DNA from: Planctomycetota bacterium | GTDB taxonomy: Bacteria; Planctomycetota; Planctomycetia; Planctomycetales; Planctomycetaceae | Reading direction: 5' to 3' | NCBI GenBank assembly: GCA_027622115.1 | Contig: JAQBZS010000019.1 | Location: 1-18,848, forward strand | Length of the DNA: 18,848 bases | Part shown: positions 1 through 7,686 of the stretch, one piece after another | Layout: each line of letters starts with the position of its first letter | Numbering within the stretch: the first letter of the stretch is position 1 | The notes under the pieces: model-generated | Database searches by the model: none | What the model was told of the DNA's origin: nothing | The model's input: the letters and a program-made list of their open reading frames with translations, nothing else | Position numbers and translations under genes: made by a program

Positions 1-42
1 GCGTAAAGCCAAATCGAAATCTGCGCACGTCAGAGATTCGCC

Positions 43-157
43 CGTTTAACCGCACGCCGCAGGCACGCGCGTCAGCCCACCCGAGATGTACTCGTTCCGA
101 ACGGATTCGAATTCGACACGGCCGCAAACGCGCGTGCCTGCGGCGTGCGGTTAAACG
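43..157. repeat. 30-bp perfect inverted repeat flanking a 55-base spacer
   Basis: Positions 43-72 and 128-157 are exact reverse complements over 30 bases, beginning CGTTTAACCGCACGCCGCAG on the left arm. The arms are GC-rich and separated by 55 bases. The element lies just beyond the stop codon of the last prepilin gene on the minus strand, so it could act as a transcription terminator or mRNA 3' end stabiliser for that operon. Alternatively it is a pair of inverted copies of a dispersed REP-like or MITE-like repeat. No T-run follows the right-to-left stem, so a classical intrinsic terminator is not shown. Confidence 0.8.
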
Positions 158-186
158 AGCCATTCGTGGATTCAAACTCTTCATGA

Positions 187-1377
187 TCAGAATCCTGCCA
201 GCGGTTTATTGCCAAGCGGAAAGACCTGCACGACACGCGGCATGAACATCACGCCGGCCGCACTGCTCTCAAGAATGTCCGTCTCGAGAAAGATGTTGAC
301 CACGCCGTCGGTCGAGGTCTCTTCGATCTGTTGAATGCGATACCACCGCACATTGCCGACATCGAACAGGTAGTCGCCGCGATTCACCTTGGGGATGTCG
401 TCAAAAATGCTAAAGTATTGCAGCAGATTGATTCCTCGGATTTCATTCGCAGCCACGCTGTCGTCGATCGAATCACCCGGTTTCGAATCGGGGATGCCGC
501 CTTTGGTCAGGTCGACGGACGGGAAATAAACCGATTCGTCCGATTGCAGAAAAGCACGACGAAAGGCAATGACCACATCAACATTCGCATAGCCACGCGC
601 GTTCTTTCGCACGGTCAGAAACCAACTATACCGCCGTTCGAGTCGCTGAAACCGAACGATGACACGGGCCCCATATTCGTCATTGTCGGGAAGTGTGAAA
701 GGCAACGTAATGACGCCGTCAGCCAACACGGCATTCAACTCAGTTTTATTGAATTCCCAGACTTCACCATGACGTTGCGTTACGCCGAAGAACACCAGCC
801 GGAACCGGTCGAAATCGTTCACCGTTTTTAAGACTTCTTCAATACCGAATCCTTCATCGGGATTAAGAATGAGTTTTTGTCGCGGCGTCGTGAAGTCCGC
901 CATGCCTTCGTATTCGGTCACCCAACTGTCTTGTGAGTGGAACAACTCTTGGTTGAAAGTCGGGGCATAGCGAGCCGGAAATGAAACGGGTTTCATCGCC
1001 GTATCGGCCGGCAGTTTGAAGTTGCCGAATGTTCCCGTGAATGTGTTGAGTCCAGCTGCTTGATACGCAAAGCCGCCCAGCGGGTCGATGACATAGCGGC
1101 GACCGGCGCGACTTTGAAAGTGTTCGATGTAGTTTCCGTCGCGATCGGGGTCGTGAATGAGTTCCGGAAATGCATCGACAATGCCTTCCGCATTATTCCG
1201 CAGGATCGTCGCGTTTGTGAGTTGCGTGGCTTGAATCGCACGCTTGACGGACATCGGAAACAAGGTCGCGACAGAAGCCACGCCGATACTCATGATGAGA
1301 ATCGACATCAACACTTCCGTAAGTGTCGCGCCAAATCGGCCATGCGTCGATACAGCGGTTTGAGGAACAGGCTTCAT
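187..1377 (-). CDS. Type IV/type II prepilin-like protein, GspI/PilV-like
   Basis: This 396-residue protein has a short basic leader, a prepilin peptidase site at G16/A17, the conserved Glu at mature position 5 (E21) and then a hydrophobic helix of about 20 residues (roughly 22-42). That is the class III signal of type II secretion and type IV pilus subunits. The rest is a large periplasmic/extracellular domain I do not recognise. By position (last of four prepilins after E-F-G genes) and by the TEVLMSILIMSIG-type helix it resembles GspI/PilV minor pseudopilins, which initiate or cap the filament. It is much longer than typical GspI (about 120-130 residues), as planctomycete versions may be. 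Its ATG overlaps the stop of the upstream gene (ATGA), suggesting translational coupling. Mature position 1 is Ala rather than Phe/Met. Confidence 0.85.
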   Translation of the reverse strand: MKPVPQTAVSTHGRFGATLTEVLMSILIMSIGVASVATLFPMSVKRAIQATQLTNATILRNNAEGIVDAFPELIHDPDRDGNYIEHFQSRAGRRYVIDPLGGFAYQAAGLNTFTGTFGNFKLPADTAMKPVSFPARYAPTFNQELFHSQDSWVTEYEGMADFTTPRQKLILNPDEGFGIEEVLKTVNDFDRFRLVFFGVTQRHGEVWEFNKTELNAVLADGVITLPFTLPDNDEYGARVIVRFQRLERRYSWFLTVRKNARGYANVDVVIAFRRAFLQSDESVYFPSVDLTKGGIPDSKPGDSIDDSVAANEIRGINLLQYFSIFDDIPKVNRGDYLFDVGNVRWYRIQQIEETSTDGVVNIFLETDILESSAAGVMFMPRVVQVFPLGNKPLAGF

Positions 1378-2516
1378 TCGGCATCCGTCTCCCCGCGCTC
1401 GGCGAAATAGTAAGGATCATCCGCAAAACCGATTGGTACTTGCACATCAACGGGATTCACGGGATGAGAAGAAATGCGACCGGTTTGCGTAAAGATGCTG
1501 ACAAGCGACCGACTGCCGGTCGTGTGCGCTTCACCATCAGCCGTCGTGTATTGTTCCCCGGGAACAATCGGATTTGCACTGCCAAGAACGTTTCCACGCA
1601 ATGCCGAGAAGTGCAGCACATCGGAAGTCGTGCTGACATAGAGATGCAACACTCCGGCAGCCGCCAGCGGCCCGGTGACTGTCCCGCGAGGCGAGAACAC
1701 AATGTCGATCTCGCCGGAATAGCTGCCTCCAGCCGCCGCAGGCCGCCAGCCTTGCGGAATCCGCGAAGCATCCAGATCGACGACAGTTCCCTTCGGCAGC
1801 AGCATCGGTTCCTGATTTGGCAAAACGGTGGCTGGGATTTCGAGTTGATAAGTCGCCTGCTCGCCTTCAAACGCATCGATTCGGTCGGCAGGTGTTGTTC
1901 CTTCCACACGATACGGCGTAGTCAGTCGCAAGATTTCGGTGGCCTTGATTCCAGTGACGGGGTCATCCTGTGTCTCAAGTGTCAGAAGTCCGGTTGCTGG
2001 ACTTGTCACCAGATTCACGATCACGGTGTACCACGTGCCGGTCTTCGTCGCCGGAATTTTGATTCGAGAACCAGTTGCCAACAGGCCTCGCTCGGCGAGA
2101 ACACTCCAGTCCGTTTGGAAGCCTCGGACCACCAGCACATCCTTAGTGTCGGCGACATTGTCCTTCGGGTTTTGATCCAGTCGGTCGAGACGAATCATTC
2201 CATCCGTCCAGGCGGCCGGCGCGCCGACGTAAACCGCACTCGTGGAAGTCTTGGGGTTATCCGCGTCCAGCATTAACCGAATGCCACGCGGTTGCTTGGC
2301 ATAAATCGCTCGGTCTCGCGCCCCCGAAATGTAAGACTGCAATTGACGTGATGCCGATCGTGTCGACTCACCGCTTGTCGCAAAACTGAACGCCGCCAAC
2401 GTCATCGTGGCGACCACGACCAAGATGCCAACGACGATCAGCAATTCGATGAGCGTGAAGCCTTGGCGTCGCGAGGATGCGAGGTTCGATGGTTGGCGAG
2501 CTTGAAGTGCCTGCAT
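1374..2516 (-). CDS. Prepilin-like protein, GspH-like
   Basis: A 380-residue protein with a class III prepilin signal: cleavage expected at G19/F20, followed by FTLIELLIVVGILVVVATMT with Glu at mature position 5 (E24). After the helix comes a segment of the type 'RSASRQLQSYISGARDRAIYAKQPRGIRL' (shown here only in part), the hallmark of GspH/FimT minor pseudopilins, in which early-helix residues lead to a beta-rich domain. The remaining ~280 residues form an enlarged globular domain without a family I can name. It starts one base inside the stop of the preceding gene (TAATG) and its own stop overlaps the next start, so it is part of a tightly coupled prepilin operon. The likely role is a minor subunit of the filament tip. 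Confidence 0.87.
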   Translation of the reverse strand: MQALQARQPSNLASSRRQGFTLIELLIVVGILVVVATMTLAAFSFATSGESTRSASRQLQSYISGARDRAIYAKQPRGIRLMLDADNPKTSTSAVYVGAPAAWTDGMIRLDRLDQNPKDNVADTKDVLVVRGFQTDWSVLAERGLLATGSRIKIPATKTGTWYTVIVNLVTSPATGLLTLETQDDPVTGIKATEILRLTTPYRVEGTTPADRIDAFEGEQATYQLEIPATVLPNQEPMLLPKGTVVDLDASRIPQGWRPAAAGGSYSGEIDIVFSPRGTVTGPLAAAGVLHLYVSTTSDVLHFSALRGNVLGSANPIVPGEQYTTADGEAHTTGSRSLVSIFTQTGRISSHPVNPVDVQVPIGFADDPYYFAERGETDAE

Positions 2517-3580
2517 TATTGACCACCTCCGGCTCGACGATTGCGATTCGTGATATTGTCCGTCAGCGCGTCATAATCACTGGGATTCACCAAGTGGCCC
2601 AGATTCGAAATGTACGACTTCCATTCCGCATCGGTATCGGCGGTCATCTCAAGCAGGCCCAATACACCATCCGCTCCCGCGGAGACGACAAGCGGGGCGT
2701 GATAGGTGTCAATCGAATGATAGTTGTAAGGTGTAAACACATTCTGAAACGCAGGAATTCGCAAGTAGTCCCCCTTGATGCGGCCGAGCCCGTCGTCCGG
2801 GTCGCGGTACAGCGCATCTTGCGGCCAATACTTCAGCGGATGAGCTGCGGGGAGACCCTTGAAGAGTAAGTTGGCGTGTGATCGTAAAGGTTCCGTTCCG
2901 ATGTTGTTGTCCGAATTGAACAACCGAGTCGGCCAGCGATAAAACCGCAACGGATTGCCCCAGGCATCGACGAATTCGAGCAAGCCGTCGTTGTCCGTGT
3001 CCGCAACTTCCGCCGACCGAAACTCGCCGGAATCGACGGGTGGCACGCCAAAGACCTCGGTTTCCGTAAGCACGAAATACAGCAACTCACTGCTTTCAGT
3101 TGACGGATGATGCAACGCCGAATTCCACGGATGTTTGTTTGCCAAGGCATCCCAAACGGGATGTCGAGACCATGTCGTCGGCTTGGTCCAGTCGTTTTGA
3201 GGACGATCGAAGCGATGTTGCGGCAAGTAGTATCGCAGCAAATCCTTACGGACCAGGATTTCGAGAGTCTTGTCTTTTAGCCCGTAGACGCCGATTTGTT
3301 GCAGTTCGAGTCGTTTCTGGTCGATTCGCTTGTCGAACGTCTGATTCCGCTTCTGAAGATTCACCCAAGCTTCAAAACCGTCGATCCGCTGCTGCATCAG
3401 CTTTTGAATCTTGAGCACCGTCGTCGCCGTGGCCGCTTCACGAGCACTGTGACTAAAGCTGCTCACGGCGGTCAGCGTGATCGATAACAGAAAAGCGATG
3501 ATCCCAATGACCACGATGATCTCAAGCAGTGAGAAACCGATTCGCGACCGACGATGGGCAACCGATTGAGGTGCGTTCAT
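2516..3580 (-). CDS. Prepilin-like protein, GspG-related
   Basis: 354 residues. The class III signal has cleavage at G15/F16 and Glu at mature position 5 (E20) within FSLLEIIVVIGIIAFLL. The globular part contains a DTDNDG acidic loop, a VDAWGNPLRFYR stretch and a late LVVSAGADGVLG stretch. These recall the 'DPWGNPY...SxGADG' signature of GspG major pseudopilins, including the acidic calcium-binding loop, but with large insertions. It is therefore probably a GspG-derived subunit rather than a GspJ. The ATG at 3578-3580 is preceded by GGGAG and overlaps the stop of the upstream prepilin gene (ATGA). A second GspG-like subunit in one operon is unusual for a plain type II secretion system. Confidence 0.85.
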   Translation of the reverse strand: MNAPQSVAHRRSRIGFSLLEIIVVIGIIAFLLSITLTAVSSFSHSAREAATATTVLKIQKLMQQRIDGFEAWVNLQKRNQTFDKRIDQKRLELQQIGVYGLKDKTLEILVRKDLLRYYLPQHRFDRPQNDWTKPTTWSRHPVWDALANKHPWNSALHHPSTESSELLYFVLTETEVFGVPPVDSGEFRSAEVADTDNDGLLEFVDAWGNPLRFYRWPTRLFNSDNNIGTEPLRSHANLLFKGLPAAHPLKYWPQDALYRDPDDGLGRIKGDYLRIPAFQNVFTPYNYHSIDTYHAPLVVSAGADGVLGLLEMTADTDAEWKSYISNLGHLVNPSDYDALTDNITNRNRRAGGGQ

Positions 3581-4425
3581 GGGAGCAACTCCCCACCGTG
3601 AAAGTTGGTGATGTTGTCCCGATCAGCATCGCTCCCAATGACTTCGGCCTCCGCATCGAAATAGCCGCCGACACCAAAGGTGGCGTCCGAACCCGCGCAG
3701 ATCAATTGAAATTTCTTGGCGTTGTATCGCTGGGAGTTCGCCGGTTGACCACGGCGGTATTCATCGAATCCGTTTTGCTCGCCGGGTCGATACTTTCCAC
3801 CATAGCTTGAAATGTAGAAGTAGGGCTGCGTTCCGGTGACGGTGTCTGCGTATCCGGGAACACCGTCCGGCGTGGCTTCGGTCTCGATCAGACGTCCCGA
3901 CCACTCGCCCTTGACCGTGTCGTAATGGCCTTTGAATTCGTAGAACGGGCCGATCCGATTGCCGGTCGATTTGAAGGGCAGCCGAGGGTCGCTGGAGAAT
4001 CCCGACAACGCTCCGCCACTATCGGCCACACCACCCAAGAAGAAGACTAGGCACTCACTGCCGTCGAGCGTCACGCTCGTGGTCGTTCCGGGAAAGTTGA
4101 GGCCACCCGCGTTACTGAAATCGAATTGTGGCCAAATCGTTTTGATGATGCTCGCGCTCCGCGTGTCCCACGCATTTGCATTCTTGTAAAGCGTGATGCT
4201 GCTTGGCGGCAGTTTGCCGTACTTGGATTCAAAACCCGCGAGTGCCGTCTCAATCTGTGAGAACTCCGCCACCACTTCGGCGACTCTTACTTTTCCACGA
4301 ACCATCTGGACCGCGCCCAGAATGAGGCCGGCCAAGATCGAGATGATCGCGATCACGATCAATAATTCGATCAACGTGAATCCAGACCGAATTCGATTGC
4401 GGAACTGTACGTGGGGAACTCGCAT
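3577..4425 (-). CDS. Prepilin-like protein, GspG-like (probable main pseudopilin)
   Basis: I place the start at 4425 (282 residues), not at the in-frame ATG at 4443. A strong Shine-Dalgarno AGGAG (4433-4437) sits seven bases before 4425, and the 4443 start has none. Leader MRVPHVQFRNRIRSG is followed by FTLIELLIVIAIISILAGLI, with cleavage at G15/F16 and Glu 5 of the mature protein (E20). The helix continues into a typical pilin alpha-1 (VRGKVRVAEVVAEFSQIETALAGF region; shown in part) with the 'YGKLPP' sequence that follows it in GspG-type subunits. The C-terminal part has QLICAGSDATFG and DADRDNITNF motifs common in planctomycete pilin-like proteins. It is the first prepilin after the PilC/GspF gene, the GspG position, so it probably forms the filament shaft. 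Confidence 0.9.
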   Translation of the reverse strand: MRVPHVQFRNRIRSGFTLIELLIVIAIISILAGLILGAVQMVRGKVRVAEVVAEFSQIETALAGFESKYGKLPPSSITLYKNANAWDTRSASIIKTIWPQFDFSNAGGLNFPGTTTSVTLDGSECLVFFLGGVADSGGALSGFSSDPRLPFKSTGNRIGPFYEFKGHYDTVKGEWSGRLIETEATPDGVPGYADTVTGTQPYFYISSYGGKYRPGEQNGFDEYRRGQPANSQRYNAKKFQLICAGSDATFGVGGYFDAEAEVIGSDADRDNITNFHGGELLP

Positions 4426-4432
4426 GGTTTGA

Positions 4433-4437
4433 CTCCT
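4433..4437 (-). promoter_or_regulatory. Ribosome binding site fixing the start at 4425
   Basis: The minus strand reads AGGAG here, followed by seven bases and then ATG (4425-4423). It supports the shorter start of the first prepilin gene over an upstream ATG at 4443. Confidence 0.7.
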
Positions 4438-4474
4438 ATCCATTCCGCGACGCTAAAAACTATGCAGAAACCGA

Positions 4475-5713
4475 CTATGACATTTGGTTGAGTAATTCGA
4501 TCAAAGGCAGGAACAAGGCGATCACGATGAAACCAACGATCAAACCGAGCACCACCACCATGATCGGTTCCAACATGCTGATTAGGCTGTCGACCAGCAC
4601 CGCGACGTCTTCGTCGTAAACGTCCGCGACTTTGTAAAGCATATTGTCCAAGGCACCCGTTTCTTCGCCGACGTCGACCATGTTGACGACCATGTCGTCC
4701 ACGATTCGGGTTTCTCGCAGCGGCACCGCCATCGACTCGCCTTCGCGGATCGCCGTGTAGATCGTGTCGAAGGCCCTCACAAACACGGCATTGCCGGCGG
4801 TGTCTCGGGCGATGAGAAGTGCCTCGAGAATGGGAACACCGGATGCGATCAACGTGCCGAGCGTCCGGCATGTGCGCGCCACGGTACTCTTCTCCAGGAT
4901 CTTCCCCAACAAGGGTATCTTGAGCATCATCTTGTCGATGATATACGCGCCGGTCTTATTCTTCTTGATGATCTTGATCATCAAGATCAAACCGATGGGT
5001 ATCGTCGGGAAGAGATACCAATAGTCCACAACCGAGTCACTGATCGTAATCAGCATGACGGTCATGCCCGGCAATTCCACACCGAAGCCGACGAAGATTT
5101 GCTTAAACTTGGGGATGATGAAGTACATGATGAAACCGACGATCAGCGTGGCGACGGTAATCACCGCCACTGGATAGATCATGGCTCCCATGACTTTACG
5201 TTTGAGAGACTGAGCCCGCTCCTTAAACTCGGCCAACCGCTGGAGAATGATCTCCAAAGCACCACCGGCCTCGCCGGCCTTCACCATATTGACGTAAAGG
5301 TTGTCGAAGGCTTTGGGTTGTTTTCCCATCGCTTCGGACAACGTATTTCCGCCTTCAACATCTTCGATGACGCCGATCAGCGAATTCTTAAGCGGTCCGG
5401 GTTTGGATTGACCTTCGAGAATTCGCAAGCTGCGGAGAATCGGCAAGCCCGCGTCTTGCAGCGTCGAAAGCTGGCGCGTGAATGTGCAGAGCTGTTTGGG
5501 ACGCACGCCGCCGATGGCAAACGTCTGCTTCTTTTTCGACTGCTGTTTCTTGGCAGGTTTCTTTTTGCCCTTCTTGACCCGCTCTTGAATCTTGGTCACG
5601 AACAAGCCCTGATCTCGAATGGCTTGTTGGGCTTCGACTTCGGACTCCGCCGTGACGGTGTCTTTGACTTCGGTCCCCGTATTGTCCATCGCTTCGTACT
5701 GATAGACCGGCAT
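4475..5713 (-). CDS. pilC: PilC/GspF inner-membrane platform protein
   Basis: 412 residues. N-terminal MPVYQYEAMD...EVEAQQAIRDQGLFV is the classic opening of GspF/PilC. Two T2SSF repeats follow, at about 75-198 and 278-400, each with the 'TRQLSTLQDAGLPILRSL' / 'CRTLGTLIASGVPILEAL' helix and the 'AGEAGGALE' / 'VGEETGALD' turn. Hydrophobic segments lie near 180-200, 231-250 and 382-405, giving the expected three-helix topology. The protein anchors the assembly ATPase at the inner membrane and transmits its motion to the growing filament. Residues 47-62 form a very basic Lys-rich linker (KKGKKKPAKKQQSKKK) between the N-terminal region and the first domain. A GGAG ribosome site sits five bases before the ATG. 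It could equally be called gspF; the gene order favours that name and PilT nearby favours pilC. Confidence 0.95.
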   Translation of the reverse strand: MPVYQYEAMDNTGTEVKDTVTAESEVEAQQAIRDQGLFVTKIQERVKKGKKKPAKKQQSKKKQTFAIGGVRPKQLCTFTRQLSTLQDAGLPILRSLRILEGQSKPGPLKNSLIGVIEDVEGGNTLSEAMGKQPKAFDNLYVNMVKAGEAGGALEIILQRLAEFKERAQSLKRKVMGAMIYPVAVITVATLIVGFIMYFIIPKFKQIFVGFGVELPGMTVMLITISDSVVDYWYLFPTIPIGLILMIKIIKKNKTGAYIIDKMMLKIPLLGKILEKSTVARTCRTLGTLIASGVPILEALLIARDTAGNAVFVRAFDTIYTAIREGESMAVPLRETRIVDDMVVNMVDVGEETGALDNMLYKVADVYDEDVAVLVDSLISMLEPIMVVVLGLIVGFIVIALFLPLIELLNQMS

Positions 5714-5793
5714 GACTTCTCCAATCGTTCAAGTTGTCTCAAGTCTTCGTATGTTTTTGCAGGCTTGCCTGCCTTGGAATTGAACCGCTTAGA

Positions 5794-5886
5794 GACTCTC
5801 TGAAAAAGCGGGACAGGCACCCACATGTTGAATCTCGGAATTCAAATGGCACAACATATGAGCCAGTCCCCGTTTTTCAGAAAGTC
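5794..5886. repeat. 93-bp imperfect palindrome between pilB-like and pilC-like genes
   Basis: Positions 5794-5818 (GACTCTCTGAAAAAGCGGGA...) and 5862-5886 are inverted copies matching at about 21 of 25 bases. Inner arms (ACATGTTG near 5823 and CAACATATG near 5852) and a GGAATTC core extend the symmetry across the element. It begins one base after the stop codon of the pilB-like gene. Folded in RNA it would give a long stem able to act as terminator, attenuator or processing site between the ATPase and platform genes. It also looks like a dispersed miniature element; its copy number cannot be judged here. Confidence 0.75.
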
Positions 5887-5887
5887 T

Positions 5888-7594
5888 TTAACCAACATCT
5901 TCCAGCACGGTTTCGCGGACGATTTCGTCAATCGTCGTGATCCCGTCAAAGATTAGTTTCAATCCGGATTCACGGAGCGTGGTCATGCCCTCGTTTCGTG
6001 CCGCGTTGCGAATGTCGTCGATCGAGGCCGATTCCGAGATCAAATCACGAATGTCGTCGGTAATATCGATCAACTCATAAATGCCGCAACGGCCCTTATA
6101 CCCCGAGTTATTGCAGCGTCCGCAGCCTTTGCCATAGTAGAACTTATAGAGACGAGCTTGCTGGATGGGCAGTTGAAGTTCCATTAGCAATTCGTCGCTC
6201 GGATCAAACTCCGTCCGGCATTCCGTGCAAATCTTGCGTACGAGTCGTTGAGCCAGCACCGCTTCGACTGTTGCCGTAATCAGGAAGGCCGGCACGTCCA
6301 TGTCCAGCAACCGAGTGATCGCCGTGGGGGCGTCGTTGGTATGGAGGGTACTGAACACGAGATGGCCCGTCAGCGCGCTCTGAACGGCGATCTCCGCAGT
6401 TTCCGTGTCGCGAATTTCGCCAACGAGAATTTTGTCCGGGTCGTGTCGCAGGATGGCCCGCAACACGGCCGCGAAACTGACACCGATGTCTGGATTCACG
6501 GGGATTTGCAGCAGCCCATCAATGTCATATTCGATGGGGTCTTCCGTCGTGATGATCTTTGTTTCAATGTCGTTGAGTTCGGACAGGGCGGAATAAAGAG
6601 TCGTGGTCTTACCACTGCCCGTCGGCCCCGTGACCAAAACAATGCCGTTGGGGCGATTGATAATCGCCCGAAAACGACTCAGCGTATTGGCATCCATGCC
6701 GATCTTGTCCAGATCCAATTGGACCACCGTGCGGTCCAAAATCCGCATCACGACCGCTTCACCGAACAACGTCGGCAACACGCTGACGCGAAGGTCGACA
6801 GGATTGCCGGCCACGTTGAGTTCGATGCGACCGTCTTGCGGTAAACGACGTTCGGCGATGTCCAAGTCCGACATCACCTTGATGCGCGTTACGATGGCGT
6901 TGGCGAGATGCCGCGGTGGCGGGACCATTTCATAAAGGACGCCGTCCGCCTTGACTCGAATCTTGAATTCGTCCTCGAACGGCTCAAAGTGGATGTCGCT
7001 CGCCTGATCCTTAATGGCTAACAACAACACCATGTTGAGCAACTTACGGATCGGCTGTGAATCCGCGTCTTCCTCGGCCGTTCCCAATGTGTACTTGCCG
7101 TCAAACTCCTCGTCGTCGTCCGCTTCCTCGATGCCGTTAATGACGTCTTCGATGCTTTCTTCACGGTCGGCGTAGTACTTGGCGATGGCTTCTTCGATGT
7201 CGTGCGGAGTCGAAACCGCACCGCGAACGTCGTAGCCCAAAAAGTTGCGCAGATCATCGAGGGCCTCGACGTTCTGCGGATCCGCCATAGCAACGGTCAA
7301 CACGTCGTTCTTCACCGAGATCGGGACGATTTTGTAGATCTCGGCCATTGTCTGCGGCACGATTTCCAGCATCTTCGCCGGGATGTTCGTTTCCGGAAGA
7401 TTGATGACCGGCATGCCCCACTGTTCGGCGAGCGCCTCGGTGACTTGCGAGTCATCCACGAGCCCCATGCGGATCGCAACCTGTCCGATGACTTCGCCGG
7501 GGCTCTGCTTTTGTTCCTCGAGAACATCCCAGAGCTGATCTTCGGTCAGATATCCGAGGTCGACCAGGATTTGCCCGAGTTTACGTTGGGCCAT
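5888..7594 (-). CDS. pilB: PilB/GspE-type filament assembly ATPase (second copy)
   Basis: 568 residues. Residues 1-~150 are the T2SSE N-terminal (MshEN-like) domain, which in relatives binds the membrane partner and sometimes c-di-GMP. An acidic linker follows (~145-180). The catalytic core has Walker A GPTGSGKTT (323-331), Asp-box residues around ITTEDPIEY (348-356), Walker B ILVGEIRDTETA (389-400) and His box HLVFSTLHTND (411-421). A tetracysteine zinc site (CTEC 456-459, CGRC 491-494) is typical of extension ATPases and absent from PilT. The enzyme hydrolyses ATP in the cytoplasm as a hexamer to drive pilin assembly through PilC/GspF, whose gene follows directly. No strong ribosome site precedes the ATG. 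A T2SS GspE is the alternative name. Confidence 0.95.
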   Translation of the reverse strand: MAQRKLGQILVDLGYLTEDQLWDVLEEQKQSPGEVIGQVAIRMGLVDDSQVTEALAEQWGMPVINLPETNIPAKMLEIVPQTMAEIYKIVPISVKNDVLTVAMADPQNVEALDDLRNFLGYDVRGAVSTPHDIEEAIAKYYADREESIEDVINGIEEADDDEEFDGKYTLGTAEEDADSQPIRKLLNMVLLLAIKDQASDIHFEPFEDEFKIRVKADGVLYEMVPPPRHLANAIVTRIKVMSDLDIAERRLPQDGRIELNVAGNPVDLRVSVLPTLFGEAVVMRILDRTVVQLDLDKIGMDANTLSRFRAIINRPNGIVLVTGPTGSGKTTTLYSALSELNDIETKIITTEDPIEYDIDGLLQIPVNPDIGVSFAAVLRAILRHDPDKILVGEIRDTETAEIAVQSALTGHLVFSTLHTNDAPTAITRLLDMDVPAFLITATVEAVLAQRLVRKICTECRTEFDPSDELLMELQLPIQQARLYKFYYGKGCGRCNNSGYKGRCGIYELIDITDDIRDLISESASIDDIRNAARNEGMTTLRESGLKLIFDGITTIDEIVRETVLEDVG

Positions 7595-7686
7595 AAAACA
7601 TGCTTTCGATCACGTATGTCAGTTAATGCATTCTCGATGAGTCCGTTCGCACATTGGCGAAAGGTCTCAAAACGCCGAGCGGAGTT

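Noticed and set aside
1323..2276. 317-residue plus-strand open frame opposite a prepilin gene
   Set aside because: It is antisense to the GspH-like gene, Arg/Ser/His-rich with no domain; a codon-bias shadow.
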